Shown: positions 1-13,440 of the stretch, piece by piece
How positions within the stretch are numbered: position 1 is the stretch's first letter
Layout: each line of letters starts with the position of its first letter
From: Neelides folsomi
Taxonomy: Eukaryota; Arthropoda; Collembola; Neelipleona; Neelidae
DNA length: 64,000 bases
NCBI GenBank assembly: GCA_034687125.1
Contig: JAQGBZ010000073.1
Coordinates: 161,457 to 225,456 of the forward strand
Direction: 5' to 3'
Notes under the pieces: model-generated
What the model saw: the letters and a program-made list of their open reading frames with translations, nothing else
What the model was told of the DNA's origin: nothing
Databases searched by the model: none
Translations under genes and position numbers: made by a program

Positions 1-3000
1 AAGAGGAGAGAGAAGGAATTGGGGAAAAGTTCTTTCTACTCAAATATTCTATCGGCTTATGATCTCTTAACTCCCATTCAACTTTCCCAATCCTCCTAGA
101 ATATTTTCTAATCAAAAATTCACATTAATATTGGGGACTTTAAGGATTTTCTTTAAAAGTTTTTAATTTGTGCGAATTGTATTCCCACCATGCCGATTCG
201 ACCTCATTGAATATGAATGGACGGGAAAATGAGGAAGGGGATTGAGGAATTACGAACCTTCCAAACAGACTGGAAATTAAACAATTTTTATCATATCATG
301 GGGGAAATGGGCTCCCCTGATTTCCTCTCCCTGATTCCCGTTCATTGTCAAACTCATAACTTTTCTCAATTGAGGAGACGAGCAGCGAGGCGAAACATTT
401 TTAGTGGAAGTGATTAGGGAGGGCGAGTAGTAGGCTCATTTCTCAACCCAAAGGTGGATATGTTTAGAAAGGGCACATGGATGGGAGAGCTTATTTGTGT
501 AAAGGAGCTTGTCGAGGCCTCGTCGTCCTTCTTACTTGTAAGTGGTTATATTTGTGTGGAAATGCCGTCTTGTCATGTTCCTACATAATGGCAGTTCATA
601 AGTCAGGAGCAAGCTCAAAGTTGCTTATTATAATAGGAATATCCTCAATTTTTGGGAAAGAGCAGCGGGAAGGGTTTGAAACTTTTATGGAGAAACTCTC
701 TTTAAGAGAATCCCTTCAAGAAGAGAATTTCTTCTCCACTTCCTCAGAATCCATCGCGACTCGAAATACTTATCATCTCTTTGTATGCATTGAGTTTCAC
801 CCATTAGGAAAATGGTTTAATTTAAGGGTCTGGCCGAACCTCCCCTTCCTTTAAGTTAAGTGTGGAGCCGACAGGGTTGGCCTTTTCTCCAGATTACATC
901 CATACAATGAAAAGTGTATTTGAATCTCAAAGTTCTCCACCTTGGGCTGCATAATACTTTAATATTTGGGGAGAATAAGTACGCTTGAATCCCTTTGCCG
1001 CCTGGTCTTGGAATGACAGGGGAAGAAATCAAAAATCATCCAACCGGCACAAAATAATATTGGTCATGAAAGAAGGGAAATAAAGGCAGTTCACCTTCCC
1101 TTGGGTTCCGATCCTATTAGTTTCTCACCTCACGTGTGTGGCTCATCCCCACCAAGAGATCCGGCCCATTTTCACTCGAGAACCGATAGACTGAAAGAAC
1201 AAATGGAATTCGGGTGGCGTCTGGAGTTCCTCTCTTTCACATTTCCCTCAAAAAGGAAAAATGGAAAGGGAGTTTGACGCCTTGGTTTGCATTTCCCCAT
1301 TTCGCCCGAAAGATTCCCCATGTCTTCCTTTGATTTCTCTGAGAGTGAAGCAGAGCTGGAGATATGAAGATTTGGATTTTTTTCCACTTAGGAATCTAAA
1401 ATTGGCCTGGTGAACCAAACGTCTATTCAGAAGCGAGGATAGATGACTTGCTAGCAAGGATTCTGTTTATTTGTACAATCTTTTTTGGGAAAGAACCAAA
1501 TCACATATGTCTTCATGTGTTCCACAAATTCTCATTTCTTGAAAGAAAAAAGGAGCATTAACGATAACTTCCATTGGGGATTGGAAGAAAGAAAAGTGAA
1601 TTTTTAAATATGGGCTTCCCCGAATTTTAAAAATGGGAACGGAGGGGGGAAGTCTGCCATTTCCACATCCCTTTTGACTTTAAACCCACTAGGTATACAT
1701 AAACTTAATGTTAATGTTAGAAGGGAGTTATACATAAAAATTATATCTGTGCATATACTTTTGGGGATGCTATATCCACTCGCGTCGTTAATTTACATTC
1801 ATTTAAGAATTTCTCCTAAAACCCTCGCCGTCAATTCTATTATCGTGATTATTAGCAACTTTTTATCCTCCCCAGCCTTTAGACAGCAATTCCTCTCAAA
1901 TCTTCTCCTTTCGAATTCTTGGTTGGAGTCTTAAAGGAACATTTTATTACTTTCTCAAAATACCTCCTTGCGACCATCAATCACTGTTCTATGCTATCTC
2001 CCGTCGTCATTCCTTTACGATCCATGAGAAATATCCATCTGAATAAATACGCGTCCAGAAATTAGATTCTTATGGAAGCGGTTTGAGCCGATATTTAACG
2101 TACTTTTATTAGTCCGTCTCTTCCCCTCCTTTTGTGCAAAGACTTTAGACAGACAAAGATGCTTATTTCTTTATTCCAAATTTGGGCGAAGGGAAACGCA
2201 TAAGATCAATGGAAATAAAAGCAAGTCTTTTAATCTTCATGAGTCAGCTTATATTTCCCCTAACCCGAACGAGAGTCAAAAAGCTCCGAGTCTGACGAAT
2301 ATTAATTTAATGCCTCATTCAATTTCTTTTTCTATAAATTCACTAGAGATCCCTTTTTTCTCTTTAAATTATGAGAGACTTGAATTAGGAAAGTCAATAC
2401 AATTTATCCGTTCAATTTAATAAATTGGGCATTTAATTAATTACAAATGAAATTGATCGTTTCGACCTTAGAACTCATGAATTTTAAAATGCCTCTCTTC
2501 CTCACAACTCAATTCCTTATTAATTTATTCTCATTTAAAAAGAATGGATTTATGGTTCAAGTTGGAGGTTGGAAAGAGTGAGGTCTTTTATTCATTCTTT
2601 GTAAATGCTCCTGAATTCCCTTCCTTTTGTTTTTGAAAGAAGTTTTATAAATGAAGAATGACCGAAATGATGGAGTGATTGCTCTAGACACGAGGTTTTA
2701 AAAATTTAAACTTTGATGAAGAAAGTGTAGAACCATGTATTCAAAATTCACGTTTCCATTTGACAATGGAGGGTGAGGGAATAAAGAGGATATGGAGAGT
2801 GTATGTGTGTGTGTGGTGCTCAAGGCGATCCTTCTGTCTCAAACTGAGGCTCCTCACCCTACCTTTGTCATTTCTCCTCCTCCATACAAAAATCCCAACA
2901 TTCTTCCACTTCTAACAAAGTGAATCCGAGCATATGAGTCTCATATATGAGATATGAGAAGCTCAAAGACCACACTTGCTTGATTTCGTTCGAATAATCT

Positions 3001-3465
3001 CAAACTTTAAATTTGCATTCTTTCAAGGCTTGTCACGTTCCGTCACTACATTTCTCTTCTCAGCCATCATCCAGCCACGCTCATCTTATCTTGTTCTTTT
3101 AAAATACATTATTCTAATTCTCCTCTTAAGATTTTTTTATCCGACTGACAAATGACAAAATATCTCAAGCTTTTCATTACTTTTCTCAAATTAAAACTTG
3201 CCTACATGAACATTGGGCATTTAAGCAGCTTAAAGATACCAGAATGTCTTATTAAAGGGGATCTCGTTCTTTGTATAAATATATTATTAGGTTTGTACAT
3301 ACATAGGAGCATTTGGATGTCGCTAATTTATCCAAAAGTCACAATAAATTGCATTAAAATATAGGAGTAAATTCATTTAAATGAATTTGAGATAATCTTA
3401 ATTCGATTTTAAAACACGAAGGTATTAAATGGTTTTACTTAATTGATCATTTTTTTCTATTGCAG
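1..3465. other. No gene seen; unique non-coding sequence
   Basis: Moderately GC-rich to about 2.1 kb, then AT-richer. Short ORFs occur on both strands without domain features or splice support. A (TG)n run of six units lies at 2804-2815. Confidence 0.6.
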
Positions 3466-3584
3466 TACCGTATATATGCAGCCAGAGTCCGGTTTGTTGG
3501 ATGTTCATCTAAAAGTAGCGGACACGTTATGGAAAGAAGACAAAGAACCTCAATGGTCATTCGAGATGCGCGCTAGAAACTGAG
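3466..3584 (+). CDS. Isolated exon-like segment, possible terminal coding exon
   Basis: A strong pyrimidine-rich acceptor (ttttttctattgcag) opens a 119-nt segment that is more GC-rich than both flanks and ends at a donor, tgag|gtaatt. One frame encodes 38 residues, including QPESGLLDVHLKVADTLWKE, and stops at TGA 3581-3583, one base before the donor. If it codes, it would be the last coding exon of a gene lying mostly upstream of the window. It could also be a non-coding 5' exon of a downstream transcript. I do not recognise the protein. Confidence 0.3.
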
Positions 3585-3585
3585 G

Positions 3586-6500
3586 TAATTTTTATTTAAA
3601 AAATTACATTATTTTAGCTCTAGTCCACTTTAGAACGTTTTTCAATAAACCTGATCATCCCTGCTGATTAAAAATCAGAATATTTAATTCGTGAGTGAAA
3701 AACTTGAAGTCACTAACTTTAATGAGGAGTTCTGTTTTAAGCTTTTTCATACGGATTAATAATACGCATTCGTGCATCTCTTATGAACAAGTGGTCCATT
3801 ATCACGTATCCATCCATTATCTTGAGAAAATTAAAAAAAAGGAATTGTGCTCTTAGAAGGATCCTGTGCGTTTTGTAAAACATAACCATACATATTGCAT
3901 GCATGTAATTAGTATGCTCTTTGCTACTTTTAAATAAGTTTTCAGTTTTTTGAAAAACCTTGTTAAGCGATGATAAATACTTGTTAACCTTTGGCAAGTC
4001 CGGAGGAATATTTTATTCGAAAATTAAAATCAACCATTTTTACTCAAATTTCTTTTGTGCAACTTGGTGTGTATTATTTGTACGTGGGTTGTGAAGTGAA
4101 AGATATGAAAAGGGCGAATTTGGATCGACTTTGGGTAGAATGAGATTATAAACCCATAGAAGAGTGGTATGCGGTGAGAATGGAATTGAAATCGATAAGA
4201 GAGAATTTGTATTAATACTACATACATATATCTTGGGTCTCCAAATTTGTTGACATTGGTTTAAAAGTTCTTTGACAAATATTTGGGCGACACACTTATT
4301 TGGTGATGGTTTTGTCATCATGCCTTATCATCATTTCTCTTTATTAGTTTTTGGTATTACTGGTAGAGAAAATTTTGTACGAGAAAGTTTGGGAGTTTGG
4401 TGAAGGGGCCGTAGGGTTGTGAGCTCTGATGTGTTCAGAGGCTTTTCTTCACTTGTTCATCGACCACTAGGAGTTGATCTGTTTGGGCTGGCCGCAATGG
4501 TCGACAATTCTTTTTGGAGAAAAATCCTCCTTCATTATTCAGTAGGTATAATAATCGTGTTTATCGTCATGTTTATTGTTATTGGGGGCTTGTAATAGTA
4601 TGTGATATTATTATTATTATTTCCTAATGAACCTCGGGTGGAGGGGTGGGAGCGAGTCAGGTCTCATTTGGAGAGTTCATTAGACTGTCATTTGAGAGAG
4701 GAAAGATCTGGCAATTAAACCATGTTGTTCCGTAGATTAGGTCTATTATATATATATATATATATATATTATTATGGAAGTTGGATTAGATCCGGACACA
4801 CGTCTTCCTGAGTCTTGACATAAATTGGATCCTGTACCATAAATTGCACGGCAATAGTTTCTGCTCGTAATTGTCTAATAACCCTCCTCCCAACTACATT
4901 TATTGTCTCTACGGTTCGATGTACGAATTATGTTTGGCCCGTAAACCGAGCTCCCATCCTCGGATTCTCTTCTCTTTCATCCTAATTACCATCTATTGAG
5001 CCTTGTCCTTTTCATTCACCGCTGGCCTGACGAAGTGAATCAGGGAAATTAAGTGACATTGCCAGAAGGGCAAAGGCTGAGGCCTCGGCTTATTAATACC
5101 TGTTCCGCGATGAGATTCGCTGGGGAGGGTATGATTGAAAAAACTGGGACGCTGACAAAACGGTTTGAGGACAAAAGGGAGAGATTGGTGGGACTGGTGG
5201 GGCGTCTGGGTTGGCTTCTAATTTCATCGAGATTACTTTCTGATAGATGGGGATTCCCTTATCTCGTTCAACTTAATTGCTCTGTTGATCTTTATGGCTT
5301 CCTCTTCACTTTTTGCTCTGCTCTGGTGCGTTTTAACATTTCCGTACTCTTGTTCAAACGAATTGATCCCACGAAGGCAACTTGCTTTTTCTCTCCTTCC
5401 TCTTAATGGAATTTTTAATTATCTGGATCCCATGTAATCTCCACAATAAAACGGGAGAGGACGGTATTGGGGTAAAAATGAGATATTGCCATGTTGAGGG
5501 AAATGAATTGATTGGCGAGCCTTCACAACCAGTTCTGCTTATTGATCCAGGGGTCGTTAGTCAAGTAATTATTTCTCCCAACCCTGTAAAATTCAAATTA
5601 TTGGAGGGAGCGAGAGATGGGGAAGGAGATAGGGATGTTAAGGATCTACAGGACACGGCCGGGAGATCCCTTGTGGCCAAGGTCATGGGCTCAAGAGGTG
5701 CTTTTAATTATCCGACCAATTGACAAAGTCATCGCTGAGAACCGGATGATGAGAATGAGATATGCTCTGGAGGCGTAGCAGAGGCCAAGAGGAGTTATGG
5801 GTATGGGGGAGACGCGTCCGCGGTCGTCAACCCGTCCTTCTCTCCTCCAAATGAACTCACCTTCCCTCAACCACAATAAAAAGAGACATTAACTGCGGAG
5901 CCAGAGGACTCAAACGCAAATTCACGCCCAACATCCTCCGGCCCCCGCCCTGCATGCCCTAAATATCCTTGGCTGGAAATGGATGGCAAAATGGCTATCA
6001 AAGCTTTTCCCGAAAATTCTTTTTTACGACCTCCTCGTGTACTTTATCGGCTCGATGGCTTTCTGAATAGCACTTTATGAACCAGGGAGCCGCCGAAAGT
6101 ATTAAATGAGAAGAATAATGCTTTCCACTACTCTCCTCGTCTCCTCCCATGCCTCCTTTTAATTTATTTTTTATTTTGCCTGATATTTGTTATTTGCTTT
6201 TTCCCCTCTGGAAAGTGGGATGAGTTGCGAAGCTCTTGAGGAAAATGACAAGGCGTATCAACGGAGGGAAAGAGGCAAAGAAACTTTTGGAATGCCGAGT
6301 AATCTTGGCAGGCGAGCCACTTGAGGTTCGCCTTGAAAGAGAAAAATGTACTTTTGGGTCTTGGGAGGAGTAGGAGGAATATTCAAATGCTAAATTGAAA
6401 AATGACAAAACCAGAAAAACTCAGAAGCCCTATTGATGGCACCCGGGACCAGTTAATAATATGAATGTCGTTGAGATCCTTATCTCGGAGATAAAGAGAG

Positions 6501-7850
6501 GAATTCTCATTGAAAGTTGAGTGTGGAGGGCGTGGTGATGAGACCGGGATTTGTACATTTGATTAGATGGGCTTTAATTATAAGCGAGAGGGCCGTAAAA
6601 TGTTTTAATATTTACACTCGGAACAGGAGGTTCTCGACACCGAGTGGAATATATTGTCGGCCCAGACAGGGCCGGGAATTGTAAATGGACTCTTGAGAGG
6701 GTTTAGAAAGTGAGTTGAGGTAACCCTGTTTGGATGGTTGTTGGAAGTGGAGCGAGGTGATGGCTGTTCTGAGCATCGCCGAGTGTGAAGTGGGCAGTAA
6801 AAGGCGATTTAAAAAAGCAATTTGGTTAAATGAGAAGGGTCTTGAATCGAAGTCGGAAATTAATCTAATGTAAATGGAGGAAGCGTGATTTACAATATGT
6901 GAGGAGTAATAGGAAGGTAATTACTTGTATGATATATCAATCAGACGGAGAGGACATGAGGTGCATGGGTAACCACGGCCCTCCATCCACCTGCACCTGC
7001 TTGAGATGGATTTCACGTTCCAAAGGCGTAAATCCAGTAGGGAATCACATCTCTCTGCACATCAGTCGAGTCTCACTCTGCGGCGGCTCCTCCACTTTTT
7101 CCTCTATTTATTAAATCCCCCTCTTCGCCCTTTTGGAATTTATGCACACGCCAACTCAACGCCTTTCCTTTGATTATGAGGATGAGGAAACAAAACAACA
7201 GTTTGTCTTCTCAAAGACTCCGAGGATTCTTCCTTCGCCTTCGAATCCCTCCATCACCCCGGCTCGGGAGATCCTGTAGATTAGAAGAAGACGGGTCTTC
7301 GGAGAAAGGTGGCCCTGTCCCTGCGAAAACGACATTTATGGAAGTGGAAGATAATGGAATTATTCTCAGCCGTTCGATTAGAGAGAGAGACAACCCCTCG
7401 CCCGCCTTGGTATGCGAGATGTCTTTCTCATGAAAATTTGTCTTGAATGGGCGAGAGACCCCCCGATGAAGGAATGTGCTGGCTCATTTACACAACACTT
7501 GATTGAGAATATTCATTTCTCTGCTCCTGACGCTTGAATTCATTAGTTAACCAGCTACCGGTCTTGGCTAGTTAGGCTCACCTTCCACACGAAGACATCT
7601 TAAATTCTCATCATCACCTATCTCCTATCTCTGCCCTGCTCGACGTCAAGGCCTCGTTGCTTATCTCTCCCATTCCCATCAACAGCCACATTCATTCCAG
7701 CTTTGTTTCTAATGACCACATTGACATTTCTCTGAGAGAAAGAAGAGGTGAAGGGGGATTTTTTTCCCTTCTAATTATCTCTCTCTCTCAGTTTCTCTTT
7801 CATTCAATGAACGATGTTAGACCACGGCTCCTAACGATGAGATAACTGTC
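3586..7850. other. No gene seen; mostly GC-richer non-coding block
   Basis: An AT-rich part to about 4.8 kb carries the TA microsatellite. From about 4.9 to 7.8 kb the sequence is GC-richer and stays non-coding. The longest open frames (113-117 codons near 5.05-5.7 kb) overlap each other in different frames and show no family motif. Confidence 0.6.
4747..4769. repeat. (TA)n microsatellite
   Basis: About 11 uninterrupted TA units. A short ATT tract lies about 140 bp upstream. Confidence 0.9.
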
Positions 7851-10800
7851 ATCATCATCAGCTCCCAAATTTCAAACGCATTCCTATGTGATAAGTGCAT
7901 TGGAAAAAAATCTCATGTAAAAAACTATCTATGTGAGACTTTTTTCAATTTAATAAATAATATTCAATTTCTCTCCATTGCGAATTGTGGTTATTTAGAA
8001 ATGGGAAAAATTGTTAAATTGTGCAGGCTATAATGCACATAATATATTGTATTTTATATAGCAGCATATTGCATAACAATTGAGGGTCATTTTGATATTT
8101 TACGGATATTAACTTTAGTTTTTATATGGTATTGTAGTATTGGGCCCATTATGTATAGAGGACATTTGTAGAGTTTTTTAAAAGATTCTTGAATGATAAT
8201 GGCTTCATTACTTTTGATAGTGAAGTATATATTGAGAACGATTTTTTTGAATTCTTGAGCATCTTCATTTGAATTTCAAGAATGTAGTTTATTACCATAG
8301 GCTCATAGCGTCGGCACCGCTCAACCGCAAAAATTCTAAAATAAAGTGGCCGGGACGAAAGCTAGTGAGAAGGAAAAGGTTTGTTGTGTTCCTGCTGATT
8401 GTCAGTGAGAGAATTCACTTCCAATTCCCAAAAAGAGGAAGAGCATGAAAAGGGGGGAAAAGGAAATGAAGGGAAAAATGAGAGGGGAAATATGGAGATT
8501 TTCGAAGCCATAAGGAATATCTAACTTTGGCATTTATAACTTTTGGCTATTGGAAAAGAGATTAGTTTTCTTCATATTTTTTCTTATTCGGAGATCAGAA
8601 GAAATCTGCCCCAAGTAATGAAAATCATTTCATTACTTTCATATATACTTAATTATATTTTTTGATAACATTTTTGATAACATTTTTGATATGCCTTTGG
8701 AGAAGTTGTTTATGCGTAGACTCGTATTATGCAACATGCTAGCTCATCTCTCCCAGTGTGGTCCAATAACATGCGCAATAAAATTACCCAAAGCACAATA
8801 TTATCCCTATTCATATATTAAATATATTTTAGCATCATTACATATATAGGCAAATTATGTTCCTTTTTCTCAATTCATGCCTTTATAAGACCAGTTATGT
8901 GTTTTTTTAATGTTGCTGTATTTCCAAAATATGTAAATTGATAAATGACGAGCGTTTAATACTTTTAAAAGTTCATAAAAATATGATGAGATGAAAATGC
9001 ATTTTTCCCTTTTTCTCCGAAGCTCATTAAACAATAGGATTAGAAGCTGTAAATCTTATCATCCCGCCATTAAAAAGGATCATGAAGATAACAGTGAGTG
9101 CTTATTCAAAGTAGCAGAGCTCTGCCATATTCAAAGAGGATTTTAAATACGAACATATACATTTTGAATCCCCCACATCCTCCGCTCTGCATTTGACAAA
9201 GGGTAAGATAAAATTTAAACAGAGAGAGAGAGAGGAACTACAGGTTGAAAACCGTCTCGCACGGCTGAGAAGTACCATTTGGACCATGACTTGATAAAAA
9301 ATAGGGGGCCCTGCAGGGCATGGAAATTCTTTACCTTTCGAAACCTCTTGGAACGAAAAGTTCACTTGGCCAGGCTGGTCTCAATCTCAATCTCAATTCT
9401 TGCTCTCCTCACAAATACTCGCACTACGCTTTGTTCACTAGGAGAGAACACAGCGATGGAGAACAGTCATACAGATTCTTACTACATACATAGCTGGGTA
9501 TATTTGAATACAGATGGAATAGGCGATATGGTAAAATTCCTTAAAGAGAGATGAAGATTGAATCAAAGGGGTCTCCGACCAAAGACGCACACATACCTTA
9601 TGAAGGATTTGAGGATGCGTATAAGAACCCTATAATAGTAAATGTATGTGTCCAAATGGATTTTCCTACAAATTCAATCTTATTTACAATGTTGTAGTAG
9701 AGCAATGTTTAATCTGGAAGTATCTATCTCCCTAGCGTGAAGTTGTACGCATACGGATGTGGCCAACACTTACTCTCTCACACACTGTTCCCATAAGTCG
9801 ATCAAGAGGAAAGGAAATAAAATTTCCGACATTTTTTCCAAATGTCAAATCCGTGAATGTAAGTAAAGTATATTATGCATGTGTAAGTGTGAGTCCAAGG
9901 CTTTGACTCCAACCAACAAGATGTATTTTGAGGGTGAAATGTGTAGGCGGTGTTTTTTCACAAGCTGTTGACATACACTTTGTTTCATCATCTCACGGGC
10001 AGGGATTTTGAATGTTCCGAGGGGTTCTTTCTCTCCTCTCCGCTCGCTCCTTGGGAGGAATATAAGAAGACGGGGAAGAGATGAGGTTTGGTTAGTCAAG
10101 TTGTCCTCCTCCAATCACCCCTACTTCATTTCATTCCTCTCTCCTTTGTTCTCTCCTTCTCTGTTTGACTTCTCGCCTCTCCTCTCATATTTAAGTAGTC
10201 TACTTGGAAAGGTTGACGGCGAGCAAAGGCTCAATGAGTGAAACGACTTCTTATTTCCATTTTCGGCATCTCGACTCGCCGCCGCTCCTCCTGGAACCAC
10301 AGCCACTGGCCCAAATAGAGGAGCAATAAAATTCAAGTTTCCAATTATTTATTTCCTCTCACCCTCTCACAGTACGTCGATGTCTTAATGGGAAGAGATC
10401 GTGGTGAAGTGGGCGAGTTTCGCAACTGGCCGGGACACATAATATTCAATTCTGCGTTGATAGGTTGATTGAAAGACATTTTTCAAACCACTTCTTTATT
10501 TTGGGGACCATTATCTGTGTATGTGGGAAAGGCATTGCACTTCTTTTTCAGGGACATTTATTTTCAAGTGTCTGTTTTTTATATTCAAGTTCCTATTAGT
10601 CATCGGTGTGGTGCCTGGGGCCCAACTCGTGTGTCTTCCTTTTCCAAACTCCCAATCTCTTCAGTGCTCGGTTCATAATTTCAGCCTACATGAATCACCC
10701 ATCAGCTCTTCGTACCTCTTGTGCAATAGATGTAAGGATAGGAATTATACTCATATTGAATTACATTCCATTTCACTCCTCTTCGACTAATCGTTATATC

Positions 10801-13440
10801 TTGGGCAGTAAAGCTTGAGCAAAAACCTTCGCTCTCTCAGAGACCATAGAACTAAATACATAAGGACATATAAGTACGTATGAACGTTTTTCAAACCATT
10901 GGGTTTGGACAGGGTATACAGAGCGGAGGAAATCACGACTGCATAATTATACAAATTGTAAATTGTAGTATGTTTGCTGAAACGTGGGTTGCATGGAGCC
11001 ATTGGAATAATAGGAATGGTTGACTAAGCCCGCGATTAGGAGGCGAATTTGAAACCTGGGAGAGTCACAAGATGAGCCGTTAACAGTAGCAAATTGTGAT
11101 TGATGGAGATGGCAGGATTATTTGGCCTATTTTAAAATCCGATTTGCCCCCTCCGATGAGGAGATTTGTGGAGAAGAAGCTCCGATAATTCACATCTTGA
11201 CTATTTCGTGAGTTAGTGAAATTATTAGGATGGCTCACGTCAGATCGCGTGCTCCCTCTGAGCCTTATCTCCCTCCGCGATCCTCCCTCTACACATTTCT
11301 CGCTACCATGTTTGAGCGGAGAATAATGTCCTTAAAATGAGAACGAGGAGGGAAACCATGTTTGCACCTCCCTTGTTGTCGAGAGCTGAGAGGAGCCTAA
11401 TAATATTTGATCCCACTCACGAGATAACTTCCAATTACAATTAGACGTCTTTTTTAAGATTCTCGACGGATTAAAACCTTGCACACTTTCCTCCAGAATC
11501 CAAATAATGTACATAGCCCTGCATTCAAATTTTGGCAAGTAAAAATGTAAAATTATTAAGGCTCTAATTGGGAAGAGCCGAACCTTCTTCTCTTGCATCT
11601 ACTTACCACCATCAGTCACTCCGGAACATGGGTAATCTCCGTCGTTGTCTGTCAGGAATGGTTTCTTATTACCTCACCTTCTCCAGCTCCGTATCCTCAT
11701 CAAAGAAATGGAAAAAAGTAATGAGACAAGTTTTATGACCAAATTGCTATGTTGATTCGTGACGGTGTTATGAGTTAGTGACATGTGACTGACGTTGAGT
11801 TAATGCAACCACTCTCTCCCTCCGTCTTCCAAAAATCCGCTCACAAGTAAAAATGAACTAACTGGTAATGGAGGTTGTGAGTTTGGAAATGGGCTGATCG
11901 GGCATTCGAGTTCATTCTTCACTGTCCTCCACCGCGACTCGGCTAATCTCTATTATTATTACAGATTCTCCCTCATTAAGGACATGAGGGAAAGGAGTGA
12001 GATTCCTCTCCGCGTAATTATGGACACACATGCTAGAACATTTGCACATTGTTTCAAAGCTGTGAGAGCGACTCTGTCGAGACACACAAATCCTCCAACC
12101 ACGCTAATGAAACGAGAATTGTTTTTTGAGTCTTGCGGTTCAAAAATCCTCTCTTTCCTCGCGTCGTCGTGCCGTTTCCCAAATAAGGCAATCGTTGGAA
12201 CAAGTGGGCATCAGGTGCTCGGGTTAATCAGTAAAACATTCATTTCCAAGCCAAGCCCATTCCAACTATTCGAATTTCTCTAGTGATTCAATACCAATAG
12301 TCTCGTGTCGTATGAATAGTCTCAAGGAGCTCATTTGTATTCAAACCATTCATTTGGGGTTGAAAAGGGGAAAAGTCCAAAAAGTTTCCAAAGACTATGA
12401 GCAAAATGAAGAAGGGCTTTTCATTCCACGTGGAAGATGCTAATAATTAATTTTGTCAAAATGGAAACACATGTAATGGTTAATAGTCTTCTCGGCAATA
12501 CATCATGCACAATTTTCTTTTCTCTGCAATCCTTTTGTGCTCTGTTTATTCTTCATGTGTACAAACATAGATTATTGGGTGTAGGAAAGATTACTCCTAT
12601 TTAGCATGTTTTATGTATTTACAAGTATATGCCTTCCGAGAATCTCCCCAGGACTGTGCATATGCATTAAGTTTCCAATCCTCCTCATATGGGGTACGTG
12701 TGTGTGTAAAAGAAGTTGTACATTTGGCGGAGCGTATGCCTTCTCCCATTTATGACATGTGTAGTTTATTATGGGATGAAGATGGGCTTGAACCCGCACG
12801 CCCTTGTCGAAGTACGTTTACAACCCGGAGCCGGGTGGTGCCCTGTTTACCTGACTCACACGAGTAATTTCTCAGCCATTATGTTTCGGTGTTTTGAAGC
12901 AGATCGTTTCTCCTCTCACATAAGAGGGGTTTCCTTATCTCGAACCCATCCATCTTTTTGGAATATACTGGGAGAGTCGGAGGGAGCCATCAAGTTCCCT
13001 CCGCCTTCTGAATTACTCCTCTTCTTAATTTCTCTCCGCAGACGAACCCCTCTCGTTCAATTATAAAGCCATTGAGAACTAAACACATATAAATAGCAAG
13101 TTCATTTCCACATTTTCCATCCATATGCTTGTCTGCAAGCGCTGTTCACAGTCAGGAGATCTATTCAGCCCTTCAATGGCCCAAATTCCCATTCTCTCGT
13201 TAGTTCTTTCCGAGTCGAGTGTCAAAGGAGGAGCGTCGCTGTGTCTCCAACAGGGAAGGGAAAATCGAGTTTCAGGGGCAGAAAGGAGAGTGAATGTCTC
13301 GACAGCGACAATGACTCAGAGGTGACCGAACATTAAAAATTCCTTTTCTTTATTTCTTTTCCATTTCCCTTTTTTACACTTTAATTGGAAAGTTAACGAA
13401 CCAAACAGATTAGTTTTTCGATAGCCACCTTGGATAATTC
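7851..13440. other. No gene seen; AT-rich spacer then GC-richer block
   Basis: About 7.85-9.05 kb is AT-rich, with no structure beyond short runs. About 9.1-13.4 kb is GC-richer, with purine and pyrimidine tracts and a (GA)n run near 9221-9234. No ORF there has splice support or a recognisable domain. Confidence 0.6.

Noticed and set aside
12770-12810. GGGTTCAAGCCC-like T-arm on the - strand, considered as a tRNA
   Set aside because: No matching acceptor stem, D-arm or anticodon arm could be placed around it.
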